This document shows, piece by piece, positions 1-6,927 of a stretch of 24,732 nt of DNA. The stretch comes from Bilophila wadsworthia ATCC 49260 (GTDB lineage Bacteria > Desulfobacterota > Desulfovibrionia > Desulfovibrionales > Desulfovibrionaceae): contig NZ_JNJP01000056.1 in the NCBI RefSeq assembly GCF_000701705.1, forward strand, positions 1-24,732. Direction: 5' to 3'. The notes under the pieces are model-generated. The model was not told the DNA's origin. It ran no database searches and worked only from the letters and a program-made list of their open reading frames with translations. Position 1 is the stretch's first letter. Each line of letters begins with the position of its first letter. Made by a program: the position numbers and the translations under genes.

Positions 1-57
1 TTTTAGGGAATTGTCAAACTGCAGGAGCCCCCCGGCTTAGCCGGGGGATCACGTCAA
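1..57 (+). mobile_element. Possible right end of an IS200/IS605-type element
   Basis: A perfect stem (29-36 with 40-47, CCCCCGGC/GCCGGGGG, three-base loop) is followed after six bases by TCAA at 54-57. Many IS200/IS605 and IS1341-type elements end in a C/G hairpin of this kind followed by TCAA, and the same segment forms the 3' end of the TnpB guide RNA (established for the family). If that holds here, tnpB would lie to the left of the window. No transposase is visible, so this is an inference from shape alone. It could equally be an unrelated terminator stem. Confidence 0.25.
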
Positions 58-60
58 GGA

Positions 61-80
61 TTTGACCTTATCGAATCCCT
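61..80 (-). repeat. 20-bp repeat, inverted copy of 294-313
   Basis: Positions 61-80 are the exact reverse complement of 294-313. Thirteen of these bases (AGGGATTCGATAA, reading the minus strand) occur again at 24661-24673. The two left copies face each other across 213 bases that hold two terminator-like hairpins. The unit appears to be the leading edge of a dispersed intergenic repeat. Confidence 0.7.
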
Positions 81-162
81 TATTGCAGAACGTGCGGAAA
101 TTTTCGGCTGTTTGAGTTGACGAGCATCCCACTGCCTTCCCGTTACCCAATGACAACAAAAA

Positions 163-193
163 TAATAACCACCCGCATAGCGGGTAGTTTATT
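163..193. terminator. Hairpin with A/T flanks, possible bidirectional terminator
   Basis: ACCCGC (171-176) pairs with GCGGGT (180-185) around an ATA loop. A-rich sequence on the left and T-rich sequence on the right extend the pairing imperfectly. The shape fits a factor-independent terminator readable on either strand. On the plus strand it would end a transcript entering from the left of the window. Confidence 0.45.
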
Positions 194-230
194 GTTTCGA
201 CCGCCTCGCGCCCTCAACAAGCTGAAGCCC

Positions 231-268
231 ATAAAAAGAGAAGAGCCTCTTTTTTAAAGAGGCTCTTC
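231..268 (-). terminator. Rho-independent terminator of the rsmE transcript
   Basis: A 13-bp perfect stem (240-252 with 256-268) with a TTT loop is followed, reading the minus strand, by CTTTTT (from 239 down). There is no T run on the plus-strand side. This orientation serves the minus-strand gene ending at 382. Confidence 0.75.
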
Positions 269-293
269 CCAACAATACAGGAAAGCTGAAGTC

Positions 294-372
294 AGGGATT
301 CGATAAGGTCAAAAGTCTTTGAAGGTGGGGGTCCGGGGGAGGAAACTTTCTCCAGAAAGTTTCCTCCCCCGG
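294..372 (+). repeat. Dispersed repeat copy with a 19-bp palindrome
   Basis: The copy starts with AGGGATTCGATAA (294-306), continues through AGTCTTT (314-320) and the core GGGGTCCGGGG (328-338), and ends in a perfect inverted repeat, 333-351 with 354-372. The same opening recurs at 24661 with the same spacing to AGTCTTT, and the 11-base core recurs at 12017-12027 ahead of another palindrome. The palindrome starts nine bases beyond the rsmE stop codon, so in that mRNA it would fold as a 3' stem, probably protecting or ending the message. No T run follows it. Confidence 0.7.
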
Positions 373-381
373 TCTTCCTGC

Positions 382-1164
382 CTACTTCCCGCCAAGCTGG
401 CGCTTCCACCAATGAAGGCCGAGACACAACACGGCGGCGGTCTCCCAACGTAAAACGCGCTCGCCAAGCGTCGCGGGCAGGAACCCCGCACGGGTGAGCT
501 TCTCCACTTCCTGCGCCGTAAAGCCGCCTTCGGGACCGACCACGCAAAGAGTCCTGCCGGGCTGCCCCAGCGTATCCGGAGTCAGCGACATGACCGACTT
601 GTGCCCGCTCTCGACAAGCACGTGCCGATGCTCACAGCCAAGCTCCTCGGCCAACGCGATGAGTTCGTCCACGCCGCCGGGCATGGTCCGCAACTCGGGC
701 AGCCACGGATTGCGGCACTGCTTGGCTCCGGCGGCAAGCTGGCCTTGCCATGACCCCTTGATGTCCGAGGGCACGGGGAACTGGCTCCGCTCAGCCTGCC
801 ACAACCAGATCCCGCTGGCTTCAAACTCCACGGCCTTTTCCAGAATCCAGCCCCGGCGCGCGGCTTTTGTCCAGCCCGCCGCAAGGATGACCTTCGATTC
901 CGGTTCGGGATACGTCCACTCGTCGAGAAGCCGCAGGGCCACGGCCTTGGCGTTCTTCTTGTAGGACAAAACCCTGAAACGCCCCTCGCGCCCCCTGCCG
1001 TCCAAAACGCGTACATCCTCACCCTCGCGGATGCGCAGCACGCGGGTCAGATGATGGCTCTCCGAGGCATCCAGCTCATAGGGCTCATGCCACAGATCGG
1101 GCTCCAGAAAAAACGTGCGCGCATCGGACCAGTCCGGCGGTTCGGGGATTTCGTTCTCTGCCAT
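382..1164 (-). CDS. rsmE: 16S rRNA (uracil-1498-N3) methyltransferase RsmE
   Basis: This 260-residue SPOUT-class enzyme would methylate N3 of U1498 in 16S rRNA, using S-adenosylmethionine, in assembled 30S subunits. The N-terminal PUA-like part holds ASESHHLTRVLR (33-44). The C-terminal knotted SAM site shows VVGPEGGF (208-215) and LGERVLRWETA (233-243), both family hallmarks, and the length is normal. The helix usually reading KATELG is KAVEFEASG here (110-118), a mild divergence. I chose the ATG at 1164 because GAAGGA lies about eight bases upstream; the frame stays open to 1236, but that extension has no such site and does not resemble the family. It lies downstream of the unknown gene on the same strand, separated by a terminator, and is followed by a palindrome and a terminator. 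Confidence 0.93.
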   Translation of the reverse strand: MAENEIPEPPDWSDARTFFLEPDLWHEPYELDASESHHLTRVLRIREGEDVRVLDGRGREGRFRVLSYKKNAKAVALRLLDEWTYPEPESKVILAAGWTKAARRGWILEKAVEFEASGIWLWQAERSQFPVPSDIKGSWQGQLAAGAKQCRNPWLPELRTMPGGVDELIALAEELGCEHRHVLVESGHKSVMSLTPDTLGQPGRTLCVVGPEGGFTAQEVEKLTRAGFLPATLGERVLRWETAAVLCLGLHWWKRQLGGK

Positions 1165-1264
1165 TATGTTTTCCTTCAAAAAAAGTCCGCGATACGCATA
1201 CCGGGAACCGATATGGCGCCACGGGGAAACTCGCATCGGCGAAGGCGATTGTCAAATGCCCCTT

Positions 1265-1292
1265 CAAAAGAGACGCTCCCTTTTGGGAAGCG
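1265..1292 (-). terminator. Terminator after the 575-residue gene
   Basis: CGCTCCC (1274-1280) pairs with GGGAAGCG (1285-1292), leaving one bulged A, around a TTTT loop. Reading the minus strand, the stem is followed by TCTCTTTT (1272-1265). It lies about 20 bases beyond the stop codon of the upstream minus-strand gene, so rsmE is probably partly insulated and may have its own promoter in 1165-1264. I could not identify a convincing -10/-35 pair there. Confidence 0.6.
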
Positions 1293-1314
1293 CCCCTGCT
1301 CTCCGAATACCCTG

Positions 1315-3042
1315 TTACCCTTCTGTAACAGGCTTTTGGCGGGACTTGCGGACCGACTCGAATTCGTCCCTGAGGCTGACAAGCCGCCGATAGTTCTTGC
1401 GTATCTCCACGCCGCCCTTGCTCAGCTTGTCGTCCGGGCAATTAATGTAGCGCCGGAGCAGGTAGCGGTCGTCCAATATCATTTCCATATAATGGAGCAC
1501 GCTCAGCATCAGCGGTTCAAAATAGTTGCCGAGTTCGAATTTGAGATCCCGCAGCAGCTCGATCGCTTCGAGCAGCATACGGCCGTAGGTCAGCCGTTCC
1601 CCCTTGTAGTTCCGGGCAACGATATCCTCAAGATAGCGCACTGTGCGCGCCTGACGGATATAGGCGTATTTGCTCATCACTTCCTGCTTGAGATCGTGCA
1701 GGAGCGCGAACGCCTCTTGGTTTTCCGGATTTTTGAGGTAGGCGTCCAGTACCTTGGTGGTATTGTTGTAAAACTCTTCGCTGTACCCGATGATGCGGCG
1801 CTGATTCTTGGACAACCACGCGAACAGGAACTTGAGGCGCTTTTCGTCCGTATCCGTATTCTCCACCAGTTCATTGCGCTTGTAGACCGCACGGCCCACA
1901 TACTCGCCGCGTACAATGTCGTTGAGGCGCAGAATCATGGTGCTGGTATCCTTGACCACATTCACGTCCGGCATCACACGTCCCGTAAGCGGGTGGATCA
2001 GCTCCTGCCGCTCGACGGAAAGGGCACGGTCCTGCCGCACGTTGTCCGCATTGTAACGGTGCTGCTTGTAGGAAATGCGGATGATCACCACGCGTTTTTC
2101 GGCGTCCACGAAAAAACCGCCCTCCTCGCACGCCCGGATCAAATCCTTCTGCTCAGGGTCGAGCTTCACAAGGGCGATTTTTTCAACACGCGGGTAGGGC
2201 CGGTTCTCTCCATTGTTCCAGATGGTCGTGATCGTCCGGTCGGACTGCCCGAGCACGCGCACCAAGAACCGCTCGCCGAGCTTGTGCAGACGCCGGGAAA
2301 AAAGCGCCGCCGAGGTCCGGCGTTCCGAGGAAATGGGAAAACCATACAGTTCCATCAAAAACTGGCAGACAAACGTACGGTTGCGTTCATACATTTCGTT
2401 GTCGCCGATCTTGAACTTGCCGGTGCGCAGCCCGAACCGCTTGATCTCGCCGTCCATGTCGGACGGGAATGAAGCGAAAAGCCCCGCGAGGTGGTAGTGC
2501 CCGTAGACGTCCGTGGCGAACACGTGGGCCCTATCCATCGCCAGCAGGTACGGCATCAGCGCGGGGTAATAATCAAGCACGGCGGTATCCACGCGCCGGA
2601 ATTGATCACGGAAAGGATCCTGGAGTTTTTTGGGCAGACGGCTCAGGAACATCTGGACGTTGCGGGCGATGACGTGCGTTTCCAAAGGGCAGGAGGCGCC
2701 TTCCGCCGTGTTTACCGCGCTGAGGACCGGATGGAGGATGTCATATTGGAAAATTTCGCTGAAACTTTCCAGAGGCCGGGCGAACGCCACCATGGAAAAA
2801 CCGGGAAGCCCCTTGTATTCCCACAATTCCGCCTCGAAAGACGGCAGAAGATCACGCGAGTCGACCAGCGGATAGTTTTCCGTTTCGCACCACGGTTTGA
2901 GCAGGCAGAACTTGACGTGTACCGCATCAAGAAAATGTTTGAGCGCTTCAAGATCCGTAATTTCGATGATATCAGAAAAAGAGTTGGTGTTCGACCAAGA
3001 AAAATCGCCGAGGGTGAACGCTTCTTTCCATAACAAAGACAT
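1315..3042 (-). CDS. Conserved-looking protein of unknown function, 575 residues
   Basis: I do not recognise this protein. It is 575 residues long from the ATG at 3042, which has AAAGAGAG about seven bases upstream; the frame could open further back, at 3093, without such a site. It has no signal peptide and no clear membrane segment, so it is probably cytoplasmic. The N-terminal third is mixed and rich in aromatic residues (for example DYYPALMPYLLAMD). The middle is basic, with likely beta segments (RFLVRVLGQSDRTITTIWNN, then KRVVIIRISYKQ). The last ~190 residues look like a long, charged, mostly helical domain rich in Leu, Glu, Arg and Tyr. I see no Walker, zinc, kinase or nuclease motif. 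Base composition resembles the neighbours, which argues against recent transfer. It is a single-gene unit with its own terminator, divergent from the aminotransferase. I suspect a lineage-specific family of Desulfovibrionales, but this is inference. Confidence 0.85.
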   Translation of the reverse strand: MSLLWKEAFTLGDFSWSNTNSFSDIIEITDLEALKHFLDAVHVKFCLLKPWCETENYPLVDSRDLLPSFEAELWEYKGLPGFSMVAFARPLESFSEIFQYDILHPVLSAVNTAEGASCPLETHVIARNVQMFLSRLPKKLQDPFRDQFRRVDTAVLDYYPALMPYLLAMDRAHVFATDVYGHYHLAGLFASFPSDMDGEIKRFGLRTGKFKIGDNEMYERNRTFVCQFLMELYGFPISSERRTSAALFSRRLHKLGERFLVRVLGQSDRTITTIWNNGENRPYPRVEKIALVKLDPEQKDLIRACEEGGFFVDAEKRVVIIRISYKQHRYNADNVRQDRALSVERQELIHPLTGRVMPDVNVVKDTSTMILRLNDIVRGEYVGRAVYKRNELVENTDTDEKRLKFLFAWLSKNQRRIIGYSEEFYNNTTKVLDAYLKNPENQEAFALLHDLKQEVMSKYAYIRQARTVRYLEDIVARNYKGERLTYGRMLLEAIELLRDLKFELGNYFEPLMLSVLHYMEMILDDRYLLRRYINCPDDKLSKGGVEIRKNYRRLVSLRDEFESVRKSRQKPVTEG

Positions 3043-3134
3043 GGTTGAACTCTCTTTCCGGCTTTGTGGACCAAGCCCCTGCCCGCGGAGCAAGGTCGCC
3101 TCTGTTCATACACGCCATACACGCTCATGGGTTT

Positions 3135-3162
3135 TACATAGTTTACCTATCAGAAATGCAAA
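3135..3162 (-). promoter_or_regulatory. Candidate promoter for the 575-residue gene
   Basis: Reading the minus strand, TTTGCA (3162-3157) and TATGTA (3140-3135) are separated by 16 bases, about 95 bases before the start codon. Both boxes are partial matches to the sigma-70 consensus. Alternative sites in this A/T-richer stretch are possible. Confidence 0.3.
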
Positions 3163-3280
3163 AAAAATTCCACCCCTGATTTCGAAAAAAGACGGCTGCT
3201 CACCCGCGCGCACGGCCTTCTCGCCAGCGAAAAGAGTTTGTGCTTTCCGACACAAAAACAGGAAGCACCTCTCATGCCCC

Positions 3281-3310
3281 TTGGCATAGCGGCCTTTGAT
3301 GGGGTATATA
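3281..3310 (+). promoter_or_regulatory. Candidate promoter for the aminotransferase
   Basis: TTGGCA (3281-3286) and TATATA (3305-3310) are separated by 18 bases, with an A run following. It lies about 110 bases upstream of the ATG at 3420. The -35 matches consensus at five of six positions and the -10 at four of six. Confidence 0.35.
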
Positions 3311-3419
3311 AAAAAATTCGCGGCATTGTTTTCATCCGTCAGGCCCACGCCGCACAACGCAGCCCGACCGCTGCACCCTCCGCAACACTTTCTCTCAGGT
3401 CATGAGACACGGAGCAGCC

Positions 3420-4601
3420 ATGAGCATCATCAGCACCCAGATGAGTTCTTCCATCAAAAACGGCTCCTGGATCCGTCGCATGTTCGAAGCCGGCATCCAG
3501 CTCAAGCAGAAGTATGGCGACGACGCCGTATGCGATTTCAGCCTCGGGAACCCGGATCTCGCTCCCCCGCCCGCCGTTGGCAAGGCGCTGGCCGAATTCG
3601 TCAAGCACGTGGACGAACCGTTCAGCCTCGGCTACATGCCGAACAACGGGTTCGGCTGGGCCCGCGAAAAGCTCGCCGCCCACCTTTCCAAGGAACAGGG
3701 AGTAGAGCTCACGGCCAACGACGTCATCCTGACCTGCGGGGCCGCAGGCGCGCTCAACGTGATCTTCAGGACCGTTCTGGAACCCGGCGACGAAGTGCTC
3801 ACCGTGACCCCCTATTTCGTGGAATACGGCTCCTATGTGGGCAACCACGGCGGTACGCTCAAGAAGGTCCCGACCTTGCCGGGCACCTTCGGGCTTGATC
3901 TGCCCGCCATTGAGGCGGCCATCACGCCCAAGACCCGCGCCATGATTATCAACTCGCCCCACAACCCCACCGGGACCGTCTATTCCCGCGAAGAGCTCGA
4001 AGGCCTGACCGCCATCCTCGCCAAGGCCTCCGAACGCAATGGCCGCCCGCTCTATCTCGTGGTCGACGAACCGTACCGTTTTCTGGCCTTCGACGGCGTG
4101 GAAGTGCCGAGCCTGCTGCCCATGTACCCCTACGCCGTTCTGGCAAGCTCCTTCTCCAAGAACCTGTGCCTCGCCGGTGAACGCGTCGGCTTCATCGCCC
4201 TGTCCCCGCTCTTCGCCGAACGCGCCGAACTCATGGGCGGCCTGACGCTCGCCAACCGTATCCTCGGCTTTGTGAACCCCCCGGTCGTGGGCCAGCATAT
4301 CATGGCGGGCGCGCTCGGATCGCAGGTGGACGTGAACATTTATGCCCGCCGCCGCGAAATGATGGGCAACGTCCTCTCCGACGCGGGCTATGAATTCCAG
4401 ATGCCCAAAGGCGCGTTTTATTTCTTCCCGAAGGCTCCCGGCGGCGACGACGTGGCCTTCGTCAACAAGCTCCTTGACGAACGCATCCTCGCCGTGCCCG
4501 GTTCCGGTTTCGGCGGCCCCGGCCACTTCCGCCTGGCGTTCTGCGTCGAGGACGAGGTCATCGCCCGCTCCGCCGAAGGCTTCAAGCGGGCCCGCGGGTA
4601 G
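3420..4601 (+). CDS. Class I/II PLP-dependent aminotransferase (aspartate aminotransferase-like)
   Basis: This 393-residue cytosolic enzyme of fold type I would move an amino group between an amino acid and a 2-oxoacid. The sequence shows NSPHNPTG (178-185), VVDEPYR (214-220) with the cofactor-binding Asp and Tyr, and SSFSKN (243-248) in which Lys247 should form the Schiff base with PLP. A late GHFRLAFC carries the Arg expected to bind the substrate carboxylate. Length is normal. I start at 3420 because GGAG lies about eight bases upstream; an in-frame ATG at 3402 is less well supported. Substrate preference cannot be read from the sequence: aspartate, alanine and aromatic amino acids are all possible. 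It stands alone, with a stem and short T run after the stop codon. Confidence 0.9.
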   Translation: MSIISTQMSSSIKNGSWIRRMFEAGIQLKQKYGDDAVCDFSLGNPDLAPPPAVGKALAEFVKHVDEPFSLGYMPNNGFGWAREKLAAHLSKEQGVELTANDVILTCGAAGALNVIFRTVLEPGDEVLTVTPYFVEYGSYVGNHGGTLKKVPTLPGTFGLDLPAIEAAITPKTRAMIINSPHNPTGTVYSREELEGLTAILAKASERNGRPLYLVVDEPYRFLAFDGVEVPSLLPMYPYAVLASSFSKNLCLAGERVGFIALSPLFAERAELMGGLTLANRILGFVNPPVVGQHIMAGALGSQVDVNIYARRREMMGNVLSDAGYEFQMPKGAFYFFPKAPGGDDVAFVNKLLDERILAVPGSGFGGPGHFRLAFCVEDEVIARSAEGFKRARG

Positions 4602-4612
4602 GGAAGCCTTTT

Positions 4613-4637
4613 CGGGCGGCAAGGCAGCCGCCCGTTT
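4613..4637 (+). terminator. Probable terminator after the aminotransferase
   Basis: CGGGCGGC (4613-4620) pairs perfectly with GCCGCCCG (4627-4634) around a six-base loop, and TTT follows. It lies 11 bases after the stop codon. The T run is short, so termination may be partial. Confidence 0.5.
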
Positions 4638-4999
4638 CCCGCGGAACCCGGGAAAATGTCCACCGGGCACAGCCTCTTCATGGGTGCCCGATGGACGGAT
4701 TCCGGCCTGCCGGAGGAATCATTTCCCCGGCCTGGCAATCAGCGTACCTTTCAATCTCATTCCCTCAAACGCCAGCGGGCTGGCCGCGGCTTTCCCCCGT
4801 TTTTCATCACCTTTCAAAAAAACACGCGGTCTCCCGTGCGTCCTGAGGGATATTTCAAGGGATTGGAAGCCACACCAGAACCTCCGGACGGGAACGTTTT
4901 CCCGTGGGGCGGCCTCCTTCGCTTTCCCCATCATGAACGCTCTCATAGTCTTGACACAAGCCGATCAACCGTGTAAGGAGTCCCGTTCACGAGGTTATC
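4638..4999 (+). other. Gene-free leader of the DUF177/rpmF/fab cluster
   Basis: I find no credible gene in these 362 bases. Plus-strand open frames here have no ribosome site and low-complexity translations. A small hairpin, CGGGAA/TTCCCG (4889-4894 with 4899-4904), sits in the second half. TTGACA at 4952-4957 is a perfect -35 box, but the sequence 17 bases on (TAAGGA, 4975-4980) is a poor -10, so I call it only a possible promoter for the operon. TTGACAC and GTGTAA around it form an imperfect dyad that could be an operator. Confidence 0.4.
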
Positions 5000-5566
5000 A
5001 TGGCTGAACTACGGATTGCACTGAACAACATCGCCCCTGAAGGAAAGACGTTCGTTATGGACGATCCGGCCATCTGGTCGGTCCCCATGACGGAATGCGG
5101 TATGGATTGCCGCGTCGTCCAGCCTCTTGTGGGCACGGTTACGCTTCTTCCCCAGGAAGACGGCTGCCTTGTACGCGGCAACCTGAAGGGAGAGGTCGTC
5201 GTTCCCTGTAACCGTTGCGCCGAAGACGCCCACCTGATCATCGACAGCAGTTTCGACAGCTTCGAGCCGTTCCCACAGGCGGACGACGAGACGGAGCCGC
5301 GCAACGGCAAAGAAAAGCCGTTCGACAGCGAGGCCGACGAGCTCATCGTCAAGCTGGTGGACGGCGCGCCGGAGATCAATCTGGCCGGCCTGCTCTGGGA
5401 AGAGTTTGTGCTCGCCCTTCCGGTACGTCCTCTGTGCAAGCCTGATTGCAAGGGGTTGTGCCCCGACTGCGGGAAAAACCTTAACGAAGGTTCTTGCTCC
5501 TGCGTGCGGGACGAAGGCGATCCCCGTCTTGCGGCCCTCCGGGGTCTGAAAGTGAAAAAGAACTAG
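5000..5566 (+). CDS. DUF177 (YceD-like) protein
   Basis: This 188-residue protein belongs to the DUF177/YceD family, which commonly sits directly upstream of rpmF. In bacteria and plastids the family is linked to 23S rRNA accumulation or large-subunit assembly (established knowledge, mechanism not fully known). The sequence shows the family's VPCNRCAED block (68-76), here with a CxxC pair (Cys70, Cys73). The C-terminal block CKPDCKGLCPDCG (146-158) is followed by CSC (166-168), which looks able to bind zinc. An acidic linker (about 94-115) separates the two. ACGAGG lies about seven bases before the ATG. The rpmF neighbour 115 bases on strongly supports the call. Confidence 0.88.
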   Translation: MAELRIALNNIAPEGKTFVMDDPAIWSVPMTECGMDCRVVQPLVGTVTLLPQEDGCLVRGNLKGEVVVPCNRCAEDAHLIIDSSFDSFEPFPQADDETEPRNGKEKPFDSEADELIVKLVDGAPEINLAGLLWEEFVLALPVRPLCKPDCKGLCPDCGKNLNEGSCSCVRDEGDPRLAALRGLKVKKN

Positions 5567-5681
5567 ATTTTGCCGCCGAACCTTGTGTCTCCGGGCGTAT
5601 TGGGCTATGCCATCCGGAGCCGCATCAACAGGCGACAGAGCCAAACCCTCGGCACCATGCCGAATCCTAAGGAGTGCCGTC

Positions 5682-5873
5682 ATGGCCGTACAGCAAAATA
5701 AGAAGTCTCATTCCAAGAAGGGTATGCGCCGGTCCCACGATCGCGTGGCCACCCCCACCGTTGTGTACTGCACCTGCGGAGCCCCCACGGTTCCCCACGC
5801 TGCCTGCCCCAGCTGCGGCACCTACCGCGGTCGTCAGGTCGTCGAGCAGAAGACCGCCGATGAGCAGCAATAA
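5682..5873 (+). CDS. rpmF: 50S ribosomal protein L32
   Basis: This 63-residue basic protein of the large ribosomal subunit has the typical start MAVQQNKKSHSKKGMRRSHD and a zinc-knuckle region YCTCG...PHAACPSCGTYRGR. Cys30, Cys32, Cys42 and Cys45 are the candidate ligands. The first pair is CxC, where zinc-binding L32 usually has CxxC, so the metal site may be shifted. AAGGAG about seven bases upstream fixes the ATG at 5682; the longer open frame upstream is not protein-like. It overlaps plsX by 14 bases, which suggests translational coupling of ribosome and lipid synthesis genes, a widespread arrangement. Confidence 0.96.
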   Translation: MAVQQNKKSHSKKGMRRSHDRVATPTVVYCTCGAPTVPHAACPSCGTYRGRQVVEQKTADEQQ

Positions 5874-6900
5874 GACCGTTATCGCCGTCGACGCCATGGG
5901 AGGCGATCTCGGTCCTTCCGTGGTCGTCCCCGGAGCGATTGAGGCCGCCCGCCAGACCGGAGCCAAAATTCTCCTTGTCGGGAACGAGGCTACACTTGAC
6001 GGCGAACTGAACAGACTCTCCCCCTCGGGGGTGGATCTGGAAATCGTCCATGCCCCCGAAGTCGCGGGCATGGACGAAAAGCCTTCGGACATCCTGCGCC
6101 GGAAGAAGAACGCCTCCATCCAGGTCGCCTGCCGCCTTGTGCGCGACGGCGCGGCCCAAGGCGTTGTCAGCGCGGGTCACTCCGGAGCCTCCGTCGCGTG
6201 CGGCATGTTCATCATGGGCCGCATCCCCGGCGTGGAACGCCCCGCCCTCGCGTCGCTCCTCCCCACGGAAAAGGAACCCGTCGTCCTGCTGGACGTGGGT
6301 GCCACCGTCGATTGCAAGCCCTACAACATCTTTCAGTTCGGCCTGATGGGCGACGCCTTCGCCCGGGACATCCTCAATAAGGAATCCCCCCGCGTGGGCC
6401 TTCTCAGCATCGGCGAAGAGGAAGGCAAGGGCAACAGCCAGGTGAAAGAGGCGTACGAGCTGTTCAAAATGGCTCAGAACCTCAATTTCAGCGGCAATAT
6501 CGAAGGGCGCGATCTCTTCACAGGCGAAATGGACGTGGCCGTCTGCGACGGTTTCGTCGGCAACGTGGCCCTGAAGCTCAGCGAAGGGTTGGGCCTGTCC
6601 CTGAGCCGCGTGCTCAAGCGCGAACTGCTCAATTCCGGCTTCCTGCCCAAGCTCGGCAGCCTGCTGGCCAAGTCCGCGTTCAGACGCTTCGCCAAAGTGG
6701 TGGACTACGCCGAATACGGCGGAGCCCCCTTGCTCGGCCTTCAGAACATCTCCATCGTCTGCCACGGCCGTTCCAATGCCAAGGCCATTTGCAACGCTAC
6801 CCGCATGGCGACCCTGTTCGTCGAGAAAGAGACCAACAAGCGCCTGATGGAAACCATCTGCGCCAATGAGGAACTGACCCGTTTCGGCCGTTCCTGTTAG
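5860..6900 (+). CDS. plsX: Phosphate acyltransferase PlsX
   Basis: PlsX turns acyl-ACP and phosphate into acyl-phosphate, the acyl donor for PlsY at the start of phospholipid synthesis. It is a peripheral membrane enzyme. The 346-residue product opens with IAVDAMGGDLGPSVVVPGA (8-26), the family signature. It also has VVSAGHSGA, LLDVGATVDCKP, IGEEEGKGN and a late YAEYGGAPLLG, all typical of PlsX, at normal length. I place the start at the ATG at 5860, inside the end of rpmF; longer in-frame extensions would duplicate rpmF sequence and do not match the family. There is only a weak GA-rich ribosome site, in line with coupled translation. fabH follows 27 bases later. Confidence 0.96.
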   Translation: MSSNKTVIAVDAMGGDLGPSVVVPGAIEAARQTGAKILLVGNEATLDGELNRLSPSGVDLEIVHAPEVAGMDEKPSDILRRKKNASIQVACRLVRDGAAQGVVSAGHSGASVACGMFIMGRIPGVERPALASLLPTEKEPVVLLDVGATVDCKPYNIFQFGLMGDAFARDILNKESPRVGLLSIGEEEGKGNSQVKEAYELFKMAQNLNFSGNIEGRDLFTGEMDVAVCDGFVGNVALKLSEGLGLSLSRVLKRELLNSGFLPKLGSLLAKSAFRRFAKVVDYAEYGGAPLLGLQNISIVCHGRSNAKAICNATRMATLFVEKETNKRLMETICANEELTRFGRSC

Positions 6901-6927
6901 CCCTCCTCACAAACGCACGGACACCGC

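Larger units (their letters stand above)
3043..3419. other. Divergent intergenic region
   Basis: This 377-base gap separates the divergent unknown gene and aminotransferase. It is more A/T-rich than its surroundings and holds one candidate promoter for each side. A plus-strand hairpin pairs GTGCTTTCC (3240-3248) with GGAAGCAC (3261-3268), leaving one bulged T. A smaller one, ATGCC/GGCAT, lies just downstream. I see no convincing small gene. Confidence 0.6.

Noticed and set aside
1051..2472. A 473-codon plus-strand frame opposite rsmE and the unknown gene
   Set aside because: It crosses two minus-strand genes and a terminator, lacks a ribosome site and has composition typical of a shadow frame.
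4656..4976. A 106-codon frame between the aminotransferase and DUF177
   Set aside because: No ribosome site, unbiased composition and no recognisable domain. It overlaps a competing frame and the likely promoter region.
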